A DNA stretch of 64,000 nt from assembly GCF_000004195.4 (NCBI RefSeq), contig NC_030680.2:142353545-142417544 (forward strand), in the 5' to 3' direction. Below, piece after piece: positions 19,481-30,632 of the stretch. Position 1 is the first letter of the stretch, and each line of letters starts with the position of its first letter. The notes under the pieces were generated by a model. That model ran no database searches and was not told the DNA's origin. It saw only the letters and a program-made list of their open reading frames with translations. A program made the translations under genes and the position numbers. Origin of the DNA: Xenopus tropicalis (taxonomy: Eukaryota; Chordata; Amphibia; Anura; Pipidae).

Positions 19481-19961
19481 TAAGCTTTTTTAGGAATATA
19501 CATTTCAGTAAGACTCCCGCAGTATACTTTATTATATAGCATGGCCCGTTCTATGGTTTCTGGCAGAACGCACTGGAGTTACTTGCTAATATGAGAACTA
19601 TGATCCAAAAGAATACATAAGTGGATCTTCAGTCTGAAGAATTCAAAGGCTTAAGCTGTGGAGCACAAAGTTTAAAACCTCAAATACAGAAGCAGCTTCT
19701 CCTTTATCTTCTGTCCCCTCTGACACCGCTCCATGACATCTTCCTATAAAATTAGTGCGCTGATCTCAAAGGCCGGATCTTTTATGTGAAACATTTATTT
19801 GGAATATGAAAGAAAAAGAAGAGTTTGATTTTGACTGTACGTATTTATCTGGAGAAACTTCAGCACTGATGGATTTCAGCTTTCTGTAATGGGGTTTCTA
19901 CTATTTCTATGTCTACAGGCTGTTGATTTATACCACGTACCATTGTGCAAATACAGGTATG
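19481..19961. other. No gene recognised
   Basis: Gap between two miDNA4 loci; no exon or repeat identified. Confidence 0.5.
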
Positions 19962-21030
19962 GGATCCCTTTTCCGGAAACCCGATATCCAGGAAGCTCTG
20001 AATTACGGAAAGCCTGTCTCCCATAGACTCCATTTTAATCAAATAACTCAGATTTTTAAAATTGATTTCCTTTTTCTCTGTAAAACTAAAACAGTGCTTT
20101 CGATCCAAACTAAGATATAATGAATCCTTACTGGATGCATAATAATCTTAATGAGTTTAATTAATTTTTTATTGATTTTTTAATAGACTTAAGGCATGAA
20201 GATCCAAATTACGGAAAGACTCCTTATCCGGAATACCCTTGGTCCCGAGCATTCTGGATAACAGGTCCTATACCTGTACACCATTTAAATAGACTTAAGG
20301 TATGAAGATCCAAATTACGGAAAGACTCCTTATCTGGAATACCTTTGGTCCCGAGCATTCTGGATAACAGGTCCTATACCTGTACACCATTTAAATTGAC
20401 TTAAGGTATGAAGATTCAAATTACGGAAAGACTCCTTATCTGGAATACTCTTGGTCCCGAGCATTCTGGATAACAGGTCCTATACCTGTACACCATTTAA
20501 ATAGACTTAAGGTATGAAGATCCAAATTACGGAAAGACTCCTTATCTGGAATACCCTTGGACCCGAGCATTCTGGATAACAGGTCCTATACCTGTACACC
20601 ATTTAAATAGACTTAAGGTATGAAGATCCAAATTACGGAAAGACTCCTTATCTGGAATACCCTTGGTCCCGAGCATTCTAGATAACAGGTCCTATACCTG
20701 TACACCATTTAAATAGACTTAAGGTATGAAGATCCAAATTACGGAAAGACTCCTTATCTGGAATACCCTTGGTCCCGAGCATTCTGGATAACAGGTCCTA
20801 TACCTGTACACAATTTAAATAGACTTAAGGTATGAAGATCCAAATTACGGAAAGACCCCTTATCTGGAATACCCTTGGTCCCGAGCATTCTGCATAACAG
20901 GTCTTATACCTGTACACCATTTAAATTGACTTAAGGTATGAAGATCCAAATTACGGAAAGACTCCTTATCCGGAATACCCTTGGTCCCGAGCATTCTGGA
21001 TAATGGGTCCTATACCTGTACACCATTTAA
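19962..21030 (+). mobile_element. miDNA4-type MITE with amplified 3' end
   Basis: 5' terminus TACAGGTATGGGATCC at 19962 and the full interior with one internal motif, then the 3' end (from AGACTTAAGG at 20185) tandemly repeated about 8 times, period 106 bp. Each unit ends GGTCCTATACCTGTA (the inverted terminal repeat) plus 12 bases CACCATTTAAAT, apparently flanking sequence, since CACCATTTAA also follows the last unit. A different segment is amplified here than in the other arrays. Confidence 0.85.
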
Positions 21031-22381
21031 TCTCCTACTACGTACAATAAAACCATTCATTCACAAAAGTGGAGAGAGCCCTTTTTTGGAGTAAAAGTGG
21101 TGGAAAAACTGGTGGAAAACACTTTCTCCAGATTCACAAACAGAAATCTGCCTAAATTCCGACTCAACCGCCACTTTTCCATTTTTGGTGAAAGACAGAC
21201 AGTTTACAGACACTTCTGTGAATTTGTCGCTTAAACAACATTTATACAATGTTTTAATGTCATTTTTCCCGACATTTTCAAAATGGAGTAAAGCTCAGTG
21301 TAACTCTGTCAGATCAATTGTACGCTCTTCTGTTTTGTTTCACCCAGTCTCCATTTCACACCTAAGGTAGGGGCCCCATTGGGGGATTGTTAACATATTA
21401 ATGGGGATTAGCAGCTTATTATTAGGGGACAAGTTTCTGTTTCACCCTTGAACAATAGGTGCAAAAAGCCTCATTAACACTTTATAAACAAGTAAAACAC
21501 TGAAAGTTTAATTTACTGTATATCTTATATATGAAATACCTCACCTTTGCATTGTTATGCTAGTTTTAGCTTAATGAATGAGGCAATAATAACATTTTGT
21601 GTGAATATATTGTAAACATTTTTATGAAAAGGAAAAGTAAAGCCTCCCAGGCAAATTTTTAGTTTTAGCAGCAGTGCCCCCTCTTTAATCCCTTCACTGA
21701 CATTTGCCCCAACTTATCTGTGCCCCCATAGCATGTCCTGAACTACAGAGCTGCCTGACAGCATTGATCCCCCACCTGCAGCCATCTTGGTGATCAGCAA
21801 ACAGCACATACACACTGGCACCCAAACTGGGATATTGGGGTACAGGGTTGGACTGGCCCAACAGGGTGCTGGATAAAAACCCCTAGTCCTATTGGACCTC
21901 TATTCACTGGGCATGTTGGTGTGTGGGCCAAATTGCTGCTGCCCAGTAATGAGTAGGGGCTAGAGAAGACGGTATTTAGACCCTTAAATCTTGTTACAGA
22001 AGTGGAATTACACAGAAATATAGAAAACATTAGAAAGCCCAGATTGTCCTGAAAAAAAGATGTATAGTTTCCCTGGGCAAACTGAAATTACCCCTCAGGA
22101 AATGCCCCCAAAGTAAAATGACAAATGAAATGCCAAATCCTGCTGGTAAAATCCTTATCCCGAGGCTCCTGTAGCTGTGGGACTGGGTCTGATGGCACCG
22201 ACAGAAGGCAAATTCATAAAAAAGGTCTGGAAAATGACAAAATCTGAAAACTGTTTAAAACACAAATTCACAAAAGTGGACATAGAGGTTTGTGACTTAG
22301 GTGAAAAATCCGACAAATCTATCTCCACTTTTATTTTGTCTCAATATCACCACTTTTGTGAATTCCCCCCTAAAGGCCCTC
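21031..22381. other. No gene; MITE fragments
   Basis: Short inverted fragments: CACAAAAGTGGAGAGAG/CCATTTTTGGTG around 21062-21190, and CAAATTCATAAAAAAGGTC/ACTTTTGTGAATTC around 22209-22365. A piece of the CAGGGT(T/C)GGACTGG hAT family lies at about 21844-21900. No coding exon seen. Confidence 0.4.
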
Positions 22382-22580
22382 ATACACGTTGAGATCCGCT
22401 CGCTTGGCGAGATCGCCAAGTGAGCGGATCTTCACCCGATATCCCTCACCCAATATCCCCACCCTGGGGCCAAATGTTCGAATTATATTGGCGTCAATGG
22501 GGCAGTTGGTTTGGGGACCGCATCAACGAGCCGATGCGGCCCCCGATCCGACTGAATTTTCTAACCTGCAGAGGCATTTT
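22376..22580. mobile_element. MITE fragment, CATACACG family
   Basis: AAAGGCCCTCATACACGTTG with an adjacent hairpin (GATCCGCTCGCTTGGCGA/TCGCCAAGTGAGCGGATC) and GGACCGCATC. The second copy (35316-35600) has the same order. Confidence 0.6.
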
Positions 22581-22885
22581 CCATAGGTTGCAAATGTAAA
22601 AAATATTTCTTGGAATTTAATGTCTCAGCAGAGGCAAGCAATATGGCAGCTTCTCATCCCTTCTTATATAAATGGTAATGGCCTGCGCAAACAATAAGCT
22701 ATACCCTCATTGTTATCTGTAGGCAGGAATCTATACTGTGTCATCTATAGGAAACAGTGTGGCACCTTCTACCCACATATTGTAGGTAGAGATATTGTAG
22801 GTGAAGCTGAAGAACAAGCTGGTACCATGTGAGCAGTGGTACCACACACAATAAAATCTAAGCTTATTTCATGTTCTCTACCCAG

Positions 22886-22968
22886 ATGGCATTAAATGAC
22901 ATCCCAGAGCAAGAGATTGAATTCCAGCCCTTTAATGACAGACTGCTTAAGGGCGAGTTGCTGGGCAG
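22886..22968 (+). CDS. Probable internal exon of an unidentified host gene
   Basis: An 83-bp segment lies between a good acceptor (pyrimidine-rich, TTCTCTACCCAG) and a good donor (G|GTGAGT at 22969). Only one frame is open; it reads MALNDIPEQEIEFQPFND then RLLKGELLGR, ending two bases into a codon, so the downstream exon must start in the matching phase. The other two frames stop at once. Composition and the lack of repeats separate it from its surroundings. The first codon happens to be ATG and need not be a start. I do not recognise the protein and found no partner exon in the window. Chance is possible for so short a segment. Confidence 0.5.
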
Positions 22969-22994
22969 GTGAGTAGATATTGAAGAATAAATAT

Positions 22995-23841
22995 TTATAA
23001 TAATAATACAATATAAGTGCCGGTTCCCAGATCAGGTGCTGGGCGAGTGCTCCAAAAGGGAGTCTTTAAGTTTAGTTTTAAAAAGACTGAGGGAGGATTC
23101 TCTCCGGAGGAAATCAGGGAGGGCCTTCCCAATGTGAGGGGCAGCAGGGCAGAAAGGGTTAAGGTGGGAAACAGCAGTAGTAGTGGGGGGCGCAACCAAA
23201 CGATTGCTCTGCGAGGAACGAAGGAGTCGGCCAGGAACGTACGGAGACACAAGGGAAGAGAAGGAGTGAGGAGCAGAGGAACGAAGGAGTCGGCCAGGAA
23301 CGTACGGAGACACAAGGGAAGAGATGGAGTGAGGGGCAGAGGAACGAAGGAGTCGGCCAGGAACGTACGGAGACACAAGGGAAGAGATGGAGTGAGGAGC
23401 AGAGGAACGAAGGAGTCGGCCAGGAACGTACGGAGACACAAGGGAAGAGATGGAGTGAGGAGCAGAGGAACGAAGGAGTCGGCCAGGAACGTACGGAGAC
23501 ACAAGGGAAGAGATGGAGTGAGGAGCAGAGGAACGAAGGAGTCGGCCAGGAACGTACGGAGACACAAGGGAAGAGATGGAGTGAGGGGCAGAGGAACGAA
23601 GGAGTCGGCCAGGAACGTACGGAGACACAAGGGAAGAGATGGAGTGAGGGGCAGAGGAACGAAGGAGTTGGCCAGGAACGTACGGAGAGACAAGGGAAGA
23701 GATGGAGTGAGGAGCAGAGGAACGAAGGAGTCGGCCAGGAACGTACGGAGACACAAGGGAAGAGATGGAGTGAGGGGCAGAGGAACGAAGGAGTCGGCCA
23801 GGAACGTTATTAATGAGAGTCTGAAACAAAAAAATGTGTAA
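22995..23841 (+). repeat. 63-bp minisatellite and its flanks
   Basis: About ten units from 23211 to 23810 (GGAACGAAGGAGTCGGCCAG, GAACGTACGGAGACACAAGG, GAAGAGATGGAGTGAGG), nearly identical, alternating AGGAGCAGA and AGGGGCAGA. Because 63 is a multiple of 3, both strands carry long ORFs of 21-residue repeats (for example RGTKESARNVRRHKGRDGVRS). I interpret these as by-products. The flank 23030-23210 is GC-richer than average and may be part of an unnamed repeat. Confidence 0.8.
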
Positions 23842-24640
23842 CCCCTTTTTGGCTGTAATAAAGACAAGTCCAGCAAGGATGGATCAGAGCACAGAGTACA
23901 TTGGACTCTCTCAGGATGGGCCTCTGTATGCGGAAGGGTTATTATGGAGGGTGTTGTTAAACACTGCCAGGTGTAATAAAGGTAAAGGTAAGAGTAAAAT
24001 TGCGGACACCAGAAGCTCTTTGCAGCAAAACTGAAGAACAATTTAATTTGCCAAAGGCAATCCAAATGCAGAGTTGTACATATAAATACTCACAAGCAGG
24101 TGTAGCAGAAGAATGGCAGGTTCAAATGATGGCGAAGGCCGAGCAGTGATGCACCACTATGGAGAGAAGCTTGGGCAGTAAAAGTCCTTAGGGTTTCCAC
24201 CTTAAGTGCTCCGGATCCCATACAGCAGACCTGGATCAGGGAGAAGACTGTGCCTGATACCCTTGTTAGTACTGCGGCCCCATCACTAAGGCAGCAGTGC
24301 CTGTAAAGGAGAATACTCCCTACTATCTCTCCTGGTTGGAGCCAGAAAGCTGCTCTTGCTATAACTGACTATCTCATGTTCCTATAATGCGCTATTACAT
24401 ATATCTATCCTGCACTTACTAAATCCTCGTTCACAGGGTCCCTGCTCCCCGACTTCACTAGAAATAAATGGTTTCTCTAGGGCAATGATGCTTTACTGGG
24501 GCCTTGTTGATCCCGGGCTCAGTGGAACATCCTCCTGGTTTAACAGATGCAGCCAAAGAGGAAGTGCCCACCTCCTGCTGAACTCTATATTACGAGGGGC
24601 AGGAAGTGGTCATAAGGCTTATGGGCCAATAAAGTACAAT
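23842..24640 (-). other. Unclassified, LTR-like segment
   Basis: No ORF. On the minus strand it has sparse LTR-like character (ATTAAA near 24045, T-rich end). No target duplication or paired LTR was found, so the assignment is weak. Confidence 0.2.
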
Positions 24641-25176
24641 ATATAAATAGGAAAAATAGATACATGGCTTCCACCCAACTAAAGGGCTTGTATGGTACGT
24701 TCTCACAAAGGGAAATTCATGGCTGCGAGAACGTTTTTTTGAACTTTTGTGCAGTAAACATCCCTAATGAAAAATTGATGCCCAGAGAAAAAAAAACACG
24801 GGGGAAAAAGTGAATAATGATGACAAATTTTAATAATTATTTATAACTCATCCCCTGAGCATGTCGCTGAGGGATGGATGCAGCAAATATATTTTAATAT
24901 TTTATATTTTTTACGTGTTCTCGACAGATTTTATTCCAGAAAGTAATTTGTCATCCAAAAAAGAAACCTTAAGATGCCTTGAAATAATAGATAAATGTCA
25001 GACAGTAAAGGGATGGATAGCTAAAAAATGAATTGTTTACAAAATACAAAGAAGCAGGAAAATCAAACCCACTCAAAAAGTTTGCTATCGCTGATTTTTT
25101 TAGGTGAATTTTATATTTATGTAATTTGTTTTTATTTCCTTGTTTTATGCTGTATTTGAACTCTCCATACAGGGGC
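24641..25176. other. No gene recognised
   Basis: AT-rich; the minus ORF over 24969-25379 is compositional and runs into repeats. Confidence 0.45.
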
Positions 25177-25264
25177 TTAAAGAAACAGTAACACCAAAAA
25201 AATGAAAGTGTATCAAAGTAATTAATATAATATGCATTATTGCCCTGCACTAGTAAAAATTCTG

Positions 25265-26645
25265 TACAGGTATAGGACCCATTATCCAGAATGCTTGGGA
25301 CCAAGGGTATTTCGGATAAGGGGTCTTTCCGTAATTTAGATCTCCATACCTTAAGTCTGCTAAAAAAGAAATAAAACATTAATTAATTGTTCTGCCCCCA
25401 ATAAGGGGTAATTATATCCTAGTTGGGATCAAGTACAGGTACTGTTTTATTATTACAGAGAAATGGGAATCATTTAACCATTAAATAAACCCAATAGGGC
25501 TGTTCTGCCCCAATAAGGGGTAATTATATCTTAGTTGGGATCAAGTACAGGTACTGTTTTATTATTACAGAGACATGGGAATCATTTAACCATTAAATAA
25601 ACCCAATAGGGCTGTTCTGCCCCAATAAGGGGTAATTATATCTTAGTTGGGATCAAGTACAGGTACTGTTTAATTATTACAGAGAAAAGGGAATCATTTA
25701 ACCATGAAATAAACCCAATAGGATTGTTCTGCCCCCAATAAGGGGTAATTATATCCTAGTTGGGATCAAGTACAGGTACTGTTTTATTATTACAGAGAAA
25801 AGGGAATCATTTAACCATTAAATAAACCCAATAGGGCTGTTCTGCCTCCAATAAGGGGTAATTATATCTTAGTTGGGATCAAGTACAGGTACTGTTTTAT
25901 TATTACAGAGAAAAGGGAATCATTTAACCATGAAATAAACCCAATAGGGCTGTTCTGCCTCCAATAAGGGGTAATTATATCTTAGTTGGGATCAAGTACA
26001 GGTACTGTTTTATTATTACAGAGAAAAGGGAATCATTTAACCATTAAATAAACCCAATAGGGCTGTTCTGCCCCCAATAAGGGGTAATTATATCTTAGTT
26101 GGGATCAAGTACAGGTACTGTTTTATTATTACAGAGAAAAGGGAATCATTTAACCATGAAATAAACCCTATAGGGCTGTTCTGCCCCAATAAGGGGTAAT
26201 TATATCTTAGTTGGGATCAAGTACAGGTACTGTTTTATTATTACAGAGAAAAGGGAATCATTTAACCATGAAATAAACCCAATAGGGCTGTTCTGCCCCC
26301 AATAAGGGGTAATTATATCTTAGTTGGGATCAAGTACAGGTACTGTTTTATTATTACAGAGAAAAAGGAATCATTTAACCATTAAATAAACCCAATAGGG
26401 CTGTTCTGCCCCCAATAAGGGGTAATTATATCTTAGTTGGGATCAAGTACAGGTACTGTTTTATTATTACAGAGAAAAGGGAATCATTTAACCATTAAAT
26501 AAACCCAATAGGGCTGTTCTGCCCCCAATAAGGGGTAATTATATCTTAGTTGGGATCAAGTACAGGTACTGTTTTATTATTACAGAGAAAAGGGAATCAT
26601 TTAACCATTAAATAAACCCAATAGGGCTGTTCTGCCCCCAATAAT
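25265..26645 (-). repeat. miDNA4 satellite array, reverse orientation, nested
   Basis: Starts TACAGGTATAGGACCC with the MITE's 3' portion (reverse) and continues as about ten 113-bp units, ending abruptly in a unit at CCCCCAATAA (26645). The other terminal repeat is missing. Confidence 0.9.
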
Positions 26646-26790
26646 CTGTTATTTGCTATGTACCCTGAGCCTTTTCTTCTTTTTCCTGCCTTAATGGCTG
26701 CCCCCGGGGCTACACAACAGCTTTGTTTATATAAACTATAGTAGGGTTTCTGAAGCAAACGCAGAACTTTTACCACTGCAGGGCAATTAT

Positions 26791-27094
26791 TAGTGATGAG
26801 CGAATCTGTTCACCAAAAAAATTGCGATATTACTGTAAAATTCGCGAAATGGCGTAAAATTCGCGAAACGCATTTGTCAAGCGACTATTTTGACATGCAC
26901 AATTTGTTTTAGCACCCAATTTGACATGACCACACCTATGTTTACGAGACTGTGCATATTTGTATGAGACTGCGGCCAATTTGACGCACCACAAATTTTT
27001 CCATGATGAATTTTCGCTGATGTTTCGAGAAACAATTTGCCAATGGCGAAATAAGGAAATTCGCTGCAAATCCGTGCCTGGAGAAAAAATTTGC
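26791..27094. mobile_element. hAT-type MITE (TAGTGATGAG family), nested in T2 MITE
   Basis: TAGTGATGAGCGAATCTG at the left; the right end reads TTTGCTCATC and lacks the final ACTA. Flanks GCAATTAT and GCAATAAT are a 7/8 target duplication; removing the insert restores T2 arm sequence. Confidence 0.75.
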
Positions 27095-27161
27095 TCATCG
27101 CAATAATACACAATATATTACTTCGATACACTTTCATGTTTTGGTGTTACTGTTCCTTTAA

Positions 27162-27406
27162 CTATAGGGGTAGCAGATCATGTGACTGTAGGGGCAGAGC
27201 AAGGGGGTAGTTAATGCCAGGAAGGGGGTGGGACTTGCAGCTCATGTGTCAGTAAGGAGATTACAGGTCAACATTTGAGTAAATGTGCATCATTATTTGC
27301 AGTCTCCGTCTTATGTTCTGATTGGAGGAGGCCTCAAAAATGCTTTTTTTGTGGGAGGGGCTGAATTATCACCTCTGAACTGATACTAACATAGTCCTGT
27401 TACAAT
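27162..27406. other. No gene recognised
   Basis: Short unassigned stretch between a MITE and a probable solo LTR. Confidence 0.4.
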
Positions 27407-28381
27407 TGTAGCACACCCATAAGTGTTGGCTAAGTATCCTTGGTGCATGCTTGGTGAGTGCTTACCCCGCCTGCGGAGAAATGACCAGAAGACTTGGGAT
27501 TGCTGATTAACCAAAGGAACTTCTTTATTTATTCCAAACAGCATTCAGTGGTAACAAATGTAGACTCAGGTACTGTATCTCTCCCCAATATCCAAACCAG
27601 GAGCTTCTCACTCTTTCTCCAGATAATCTCCCCTCTTTGGGAATATGCTGTGCCCTGAGCTAGCCACTGAATTTCCCTGAACTACGGCCAGTAATGCCGG
27701 GAAGTAATAACCTCACTGATCTCCTCGGAGGGGCCTCAAGCCGCCCAACTAAATACAACTATTTATCCTTTCACTCCTAGAGTGACTCCTAGGGGCACAT
27801 TTACAAAGGCACAAATGGTTGGAGTGTTAATTCGAACGCTCCAAGCATATTTTCGCCAAATTTTTGCTGGCACCGCACGATTTTGTTGTACGCCGCACGA
27901 CTATTAAAAAAATCGGAAAGGTTTTACTGCTGTTTACAATTGTACGGTACGAAAATTTTGTGACTTTTGGATCGCCAATACGATATCATCATATGATTTT
28001 TTTGTAAGCATTTTCATGATATTTGCGATCTTCAGAAATTTTCGTTTCCAATCCGAATTTTTCCCATTCGTGATTCGAACTCGTGATTTGATAAGAGTGA
28101 CTATAAACCACCTAACTGAATTAACTAAACTGGCTCCTGTAGCTGACCTCATATAGAGGTGAAGTCCCAGGAAGAAGACTTCATGGTTTGTGAGTCATCC
28201 CCTTTTATATTATAGAACACCTCCACCTAGTGGTCGCTGCTGATCTGCAGAGGAAACTCTCTTTTAACATGGAAAGAATAGTTATAATACACACACTATT
28301 AAGACCACCCTTAGGCCATCCACGGGTATGCCTGTCTAAAGGGGAACCCAGGCAAAGAAGCCCAAATCGTAGGGTCCCTAC
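27407..28381 (-). mobile_element. Probable solo LTR, minus strand, with nested MITE
   Basis: Read on the minus strand it starts TGTAGGGACC at 28381 and ends GTGTGCTACA at 27407 (inverted TGTAG/CTACA ends). It holds a TATA-like ATATAAAAGGGG near 28205 and a polyadenylation signal AATAAATAAAG near 27520, in proper order. The start resembles the gag element's LTR, but the rest does not. No convincing target duplication. A Harbinger-type MITE interrupts it. Confidence 0.5.
27792..28100. mobile_element. Harbinger-type MITE (GGGGCACATTTAC family)
   Basis: Left terminus GGGGCACATTTAC; right subterminal region TTTCCAATCCGAATTTTTCC matches the family. The outer right terminus is degenerate. Flanked by CTA on both sides (27789-27791, 28101-28103). 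Confidence 0.6.
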
Positions 28382-28871
28382 ATAATCAACACTACTCTCT
28401 TTAGAAACCAGTGTCCTAGGGCCAATTGTCCCATTCTTTAATGGGGTTTAGCCAAAGGTAAATGAAAGCATTCCATCCCCTTCTGCCTTGTTAGATACAT
28501 TTACCATCACTGACCTATTCCCATAGATAAAGACATGGAACAAACGATTATTGCAGGAGGGCAGTGGCACGTTCTCGAATAAATCTAAGAAACCACAGTG
28601 ATCTATAACGTAAGCGCAGGACTGGATGTGCCCAATTATATGTTTCTTAAGTAGTCTCTCAATCACAATGAATTCTAAACGAAATTCAGTGTCACGCAGA
28701 TCCAAAAGTTATTGTATTAAAAAAAAAGCTCGCTATCCCCCCAAGGCTTTAAAGTTATGCAAGTCATTAGAGATTAAAGTAATTACTCATCTCTGTCCTT
28801 AGATACCCTGCTCTGGAATAAAGGAAAGCCAACGAGCCGTTACAGATTCCTTCATGAGCAACACTCTATAC
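28382..28871. other. No gene recognised
   Basis: A minus-strand ORF at 28448-28705 (85 codons from MDLRDTEFRLE) has ordinary composition but no domain I recognise and no splice sites; possibly a fragment of an old element. Confidence 0.4.
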
Positions 28872-28879
28872 CTTAACAC

Positions 28880-29282
28880 TAGTGATGAGCGAATCTGTTC
28901 CGTTTCGCCGGAAAATTCGCGAATCTTTCAAAAGATCCGCGAAACGGCGAAAAATTCGGGAAACGGCGAAAATGTCGTGCGACAAAAAAAAAATTGTCGC
29001 CCGCGGCTATTCTTTTGTCGTGCGGCTATTCTTTTGTCGCCTGCAGCTATTATTTGTCGCCCGTGGCTATTGTTTTGTCACCCGCGGCTATTGTTTTGTC
29101 GCGTGGCTATTGTTTCGTCGGCCACGGCTATTGTTTTGTCGCGCGGCTATTATTTTGACGCCCGCGACAATTTTTTGACGTGCGGCAAATTTTTTCATCC
29201 GTTTCGCGAAACAATCCGCCAATGGCGAAACGCGGAAATTCGCCGCGAATCCATGCCTGGCGAAATATTTCGCCCATCACTA
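28880..29282. mobile_element. hAT-type MITE (TAGTGATGAG family) with 21-bp internal repeats
   Basis: Perfect 8-bp duplication CTTAACAC (28872-28879, 29283-29290). The interior (about 29000-29165) consists of degenerate 18-21-bp units (GCCCGCGGCTATT, TTTTGTC). These units give false repeat ORFs. Confidence 0.9.
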
Positions 29283-29290
29283 CTTAACAC

Positions 29291-29650
29291 TATACTGATT
29301 ATATCCAGTTTATTGATTGTATTTTTTTTTTATTAACACTTAAGTGAAAGTATTGGCATAACTGGGTACGGCCAAATTGTTTATAAGAGAGCAACATATC
29401 AATGTACTGATGTGGGCTTCATTCAAAGTGATTTTCAGACCTGTCCAATCAATATCTGGCCAATTTCCATCCAGATTCCAATTGGACGGGACCTCTGATA
29501 AAGAACCAAGCTATAACCCTGTGGCCACTTTGCTTCATATAAACACAATGATTTCTGGGAATTAATCCCAAAGAGCTCCAAGAAAATCCCATTTAGTAGA
29601 AACCAGAATAATAGATGATCAGACCGGCAACAGATCAAATTCACCTTTAA
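29291..29650. other. No gene recognised
   Basis: Contains GGGAATTAATCCCAAAGAGCTCCAAG, similar to palindrome arms at 30480-30540; otherwise unassigned. Confidence 0.4.
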
Positions 29651-30352
29651 TGTAGATTGTAAGCTCTTTTGGGCAGGGCTCTCTTCACCTCCTGTATCGG
29701 TTATTGGTTGCTTTATATGTTACTCTGTATGTCCAATGTATGTAACCCACTTATTGTACAGCGCTGCGGGATATGTTGGTGCTTTATAAATAAATGTTAA
29801 TAATAATAATTTGTAGATTGTAAGCTCTTTTGGGCAGGGCTCTCTTCCCCTCCTGTATCGGTTACTGATTGCTTTATATGTTACTCTGTATGTTCAATGT
29901 ATGTAACCCACTTATTGTACAGCGCTGCGGGATATGTTGGCGCTTTATAAATAAATGTTAATAATAATAATTTGTAGAGTGTAAGCTCTTTTGGGCAGGA
30001 CTCTCTTCCCCTCTTGTATCGGTTACTGATTGCTTTATATGTTACTCCTTGTAGAGTGTAAGCTCTTTTGGGCAGGGCTCCCTTCCCCTCTTGTATCGGT
30101 TACTGATTGCTTTATATGTTACTCCTTGTAGATTGTAAGCTCTTTTGGGCAGGGCTCCCTTCCCCTCCTGTATCGGTTACTGATTGCTTTATATGTTACT
30201 CCTTGTAGATTGTAAGCTCTTTTGGGCAGGGCCCTCTTCACCCCTTGTATCGGTTATTGGTTGCTTTATATGTTACTCTGTATGCCCAATGTATGTAACC
30301 CACTTATTGTACAGCGCTGCGGGATATGTTGGCGCTTTATAAATAAATGTTA
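29651..30352 (+). repeat. Tandem array of LINE/SINE 3' tails
   Basis: Six units start TGTAGA(T/G)TGTAAGCTC. Units 1, 2 and 6 are about 160 bp, end GGCGCTTTATAAATAAATG, and are followed by (TAA)n; units 3-5 are about 75-80 bp and stop at TTATATGTTACTCC. The tail resembles L2/CR1-type 3' ends. Confidence 0.8.
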
Positions 30353-30360
30353 ATAATAAG

Positions 30361-30632
30361 ATAATAATAATATTGGGGCTTATTAGTGTAGTGCAGGGTT
30401 TCCTGATCAGTAGAGCCAGGGGTGTGGGTCCACAGATAAATCAAATGGGTTGAGGAGGCTCGTGCGTATGCAAATAAACACAAAGGATTCTGGGAACTAA
30501 TCTCAAAGAGCTCCAATAGGATAAACCCATGTGAATCTTTGGAATTAGTTCCCAGAATTCCTTGTGTTTCTTTGCATAAGTATGAGGCAGTCTCCTCAAC
30601 CCAATTGGTATATCTGTGAATCCACTTCCCTG
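30361..30632. mobile_element. Palindromic retroelement relic with half hammerhead motif
   Basis: Inverted arms share GATTCTGGGAACTAATCTC/GAATTAGTTCCCAGAATTC and GAGGCAGTCTCCTCAACCC-like ends. At 30374-30391 (minus) CTACACTAATAAGCCCC matches the 5' half of the ribozyme motif at 31581 and is cut by a (TAA)n run. Confidence 0.55.

Larger units (their letters stand above)
25177..27161. mobile_element. T2-type MITE hosting two nested elements
   Basis: TTAAAGAAACAGTAACACC at 25177 and, inverted, TTAAAGGAACAGTAACACC at 27161, with TTAA at both ends. The left arm is interrupted at 25265 by a miDNA4 array, and the right arm at 26791 by a TAGTGATGAG-family hAT MITE. Without insertions it would be about 300 bp. 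Confidence 0.85.

Noticed and set aside
23211..23810. CRISPR-like regular repeats
   Set aside because: Units are contiguous with no unique spacers; the organism is a vertebrate. The same applies to the 89-, 95-, 113- and 130-bp arrays.
22995..24065. Minus-strand 356-codon and 265-codon repeat proteins over the 63-bp minisatellite
   Set aside because: Period divisible by three leaves all frames open; sequence is low-complexity, and flanks are unrelated repeat DNA.
28448..28705. 85-codon minus ORF as a protein gene or pol fragment
   Set aside because: Composition is plausible, but I recognise no reverse transcriptase, protease or integrase motif and no splice context.
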